Positions 62,904 to 64,000 of a stretch of 64,000 nucleotides of DNA are shown in pieces. The position numbers and the translations under genes were made by a program. Each line of letters begins with the position of its first letter. Position 1 is the stretch's first letter. Origin of the DNA: Escherichia sp. E4742 (GTDB lineage: Bacteria; Pseudomonadota; Gammaproteobacteria; Enterobacterales; Enterobacteriaceae); contig NZ_CP040443.1 in the NCBI RefSeq assembly GCF_005843885.1, forward strand, positions 2,542,001 to 2,606,000, in the 5' to 3' direction. Under the pieces are notes generated by a model. That model did no database searches, had not been told where the DNA came from, and was given only the letters and a program-made list of their open reading frames with translations.

Positions 62904-64000
62904 ATCCAATACTCTGCTGAAGGTCATCGTGCCGGTGGTGTTGCTGTCGGCAGTCATGATCGGCGTGAAGTCCTGCGGTGGTTCAAAACACACTCAGGCT
63001 TCAGCAGATAACGCCACCGTAGCCGACCTGACTCAGGAAGAGTTGCGCATCCTCGGCATCGAGGGCGATACGCCGCAGGATACGCTACGTACGCTGGTTG
63101 GACGTATTAAAACAATTCAGACGAATCAGGAAAATCTGGAGAAACAGAATGCGGCACTGGCAGAAGAAAATGCCCGATTGCAAAACAAGGGCAACAACGT
63201 GGACGGGCGCATCAATGACGCGGTGAATGCTGCCAAACAGGAGAGTACCCAGGCGCAGCAAAAACTTCAGGCTGAACAGCAGCGGCTGGCTGGTCTGCTG
63301 GAATCACTGAAAAATACCGTTCCCGGCCCGGGAGCGGGCAGCAACATTTCCGCAGGCAGTGACTTACCTGTCGGACTGGGGCTGGAAGATGCAGGGCAGG
63401 ACGAAACGGTGGCGCAGGGCACGGTCTGGATTGAACCGCAGGATGGTGTACAACTGGATCGTAACGGTAAACCGGTCACCGGCGCGGCAGCTGCAACCAA
63501 TGGTACTGGCACATTCCAGTTTCCTACGGCGTTCGGTGGACTGAATGACAACGAGATCACCCGTCAGAAAGCCGAACTGGATCGTAATGCGAAAAATCAG
63601 CAGGCCATTGAGGAAACCGATTTGCCGGTTTATACCCTGCCGGAAAACTCAACGCTGGTTGGTAGCCAGGCCATGACCGCCCTGCTGGGGCGCGTGCCGA
63701 TTGATGGCAAGGTTACCGATCCCTATCCCTTCAAGGTGCTTGTTGGTAAAGAGAACCTGACCGCCAACGGCATCGAGCTGCCGGATGTTGAAGGCGCGAT
63801 TGTGTCCGGTACGGCCACCGGCGACTGGGTGTTGTCCTGTGTACGTGGTGAAGTCCACTCCATCACGTTTGTCTTCACTGATGGCACGGTACGCACGGTG
63901 CCGCAGTCGGCAAAATCCAGTGACGGCAGTAACGTCAAATCAAATGGTGGCAGTATCGGATGGCTGTCCGATGAACACGGCATTCCCTGTCTGTCCGGCG
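62893..64000 (+). CDS. TIGR03752 (PFL_4705)-type transfer protein (TraB-like), cut by window edge
   Basis: 369 residues are visible and the frame is open at the edge. One N-terminal membrane helix (about 9-27) is followed by a coiled coil (about 72-140, LVGRIKTIQTNQENLEKQNAALAEENARLQ), a glycine-rich linker and a beta-rich domain (ALLGRVPIDGKVTDPYPFKVLVG...). It fits TIGR03752, the TraB/VirB10-like protein that bridges inner and outer membranes. Confidence 0.87.
   Translation, partial: MQIKSNTLLKVIVPVVLLSAVMIGVKSCGGSKHTQASADNATVADLTQEELRILGIEGDTPQDTLRTLVGRIKTIQTNQENLEKQNAALAEENARLQNKGNNVDGRINDAVNAAKQESTQAQQKLQAEQQRLAGLLESLKNTVPGPGAGSNISAGSDLPVGLGLEDAGQDETVAQGTVWIEPQDGVQLDRNGKPVTGAAAATNGTGTFQFPTAFGGLNDNEITRQKAELDRNAKNQQAIEETDLPVYTLPENSTLVGSQAMTALLGRVPIDGKVTDPYPFKVLVGKENLTANGIELPDVEGAIVSGTATGDWVLSCVRGEVHSITFVFTDGTVRTVPQSAKSSDGSNVKSNGGSIGWLSDEHGIPCLSG

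Larger units (their letters stand above)
37768..64000 (+). mobile_element. Integrative and conjugative element (SPI-7/PAPI-1 type), left part
   Basis: From the att repeat at 37719-37767 to the window edge all but one gene reads left to right, and the order is that of SPI-7/PAPI-1/PFGI-1 elements: parA, dnaB, parB, DUF2857, STY4528, TIGR03761, topB, STY4534, pilL, TIGR03759, transglycosylase, TIGR03765, traD, TIGR03747, RAQPRD, TIGR03758, TIGR03745, TIGR03750, TIGR03746, TIGR03749, TIGR03752. Integrase, relaxase and the TraC-like ATPase are not in the window. Cargo so far: an adhesin, a two-gene secreted-protein module and a minus-strand membrane gene. Confidence 0.93.

Overview
The window is a piece of an Escherichia coli chromosome that is not K-12. 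From position 1 to about 37.7 kb the genes and their order are those of the E. coli phn-yjd-pro-pmr-adi-mel-dcu-lysU-cad segment: yjdP, phnO, yjdN, yjdM, crfC-yjcZ, proP, pmrR, basS-basR-eptA, adiC-adiY-adiA, melR-melA, yjdF, fumB-dcuB, dcuR-dcuS, yjdI-yjdJ, ghoS-ghoT, lysU, dtpC, cadA-cadB and cadC. At 37.72 kb a 49-bp copy of the 3' end of a tRNA-Phe gene (pheU) marks the end of the ordinary chromosome. From there to the right edge the DNA is one end of an integrative and conjugative element (ICE) of the SPI-7 / PAPI-1 / PFGI-1 family.

The chromosomal half is rich in acid-stress and anaerobic functions: arginine-dependent (adiA/adiC/adiY) and lysine-dependent (cadA/cadB/cadC) acid resistance, anaerobic fumarate respiration and its sensor (fumB, dcuB, dcuS/dcuR), lipid A modification (basRS, eptA, pmrR), osmoprotectant uptake (proP), and the ghoST toxin-antitoxin pair. 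Compared with my memory of the K-12 order, two deletions stand out. The phosphonate C-P lyase operon is almost gone: phnC to phnM are missing, about 27 codons of phnN remain, and phnP is missing too. Melibiose permease melB is also gone, so melA converges directly on yjdF. The left edge holds most of a hybrid histidine kinase.

The ICE begins with a maintenance and replication block read left to right: ParA, a small unknown protein, a DnaB-type helicase, ParB, a zinc-finger protein, a tiny membrane protein, a DUF2857-type protein and a STY4528-type replication protein. The gene for the last carries four 17-bp palindromes and a nested palindrome in its linker-coding part, which looks like an origin embedded in an initiator gene. 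Next come a trimeric autotransporter adhesin with seven 90-bp repeats (cargo), a TIGR03761-type protein, a lipoprotein, topoisomerase III, an AT-rich two-gene cargo pair (lipoprotein and 3D-domain secreted protein), and a STY4534-type protein behind a hairpin-rich leader.

From 52.7 kb to the right edge lie the conjugation genes: PilL-like lipoprotein, TIGR03759, lytic transglycosylase, TIGR03765, the coupling ATPase TraD and TIGR03747. A terminator, one minus-strand membrane gene and an array of four hairpins follow. Then come the RAQPRD, TIGR03758, TIGR03745, TIGR03750, TIGR03746, TIGR03749 and TIGR03752 mating-channel genes, the last cut by the window edge. A 17-bp perfect palindrome, TGTTGACA-(G/C)-TGTCAACA, occurs four times inside the ICE, in three different reading contexts. 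It is a strong candidate for a DNA site read by the element's own ParB or by a regulator. Integrase, relaxase and the intact pheU gene are expected to the right of the window. Family names given with TIGR/PFL/STY numbers are recognised from memory of sequence pattern and gene order, not from a search.
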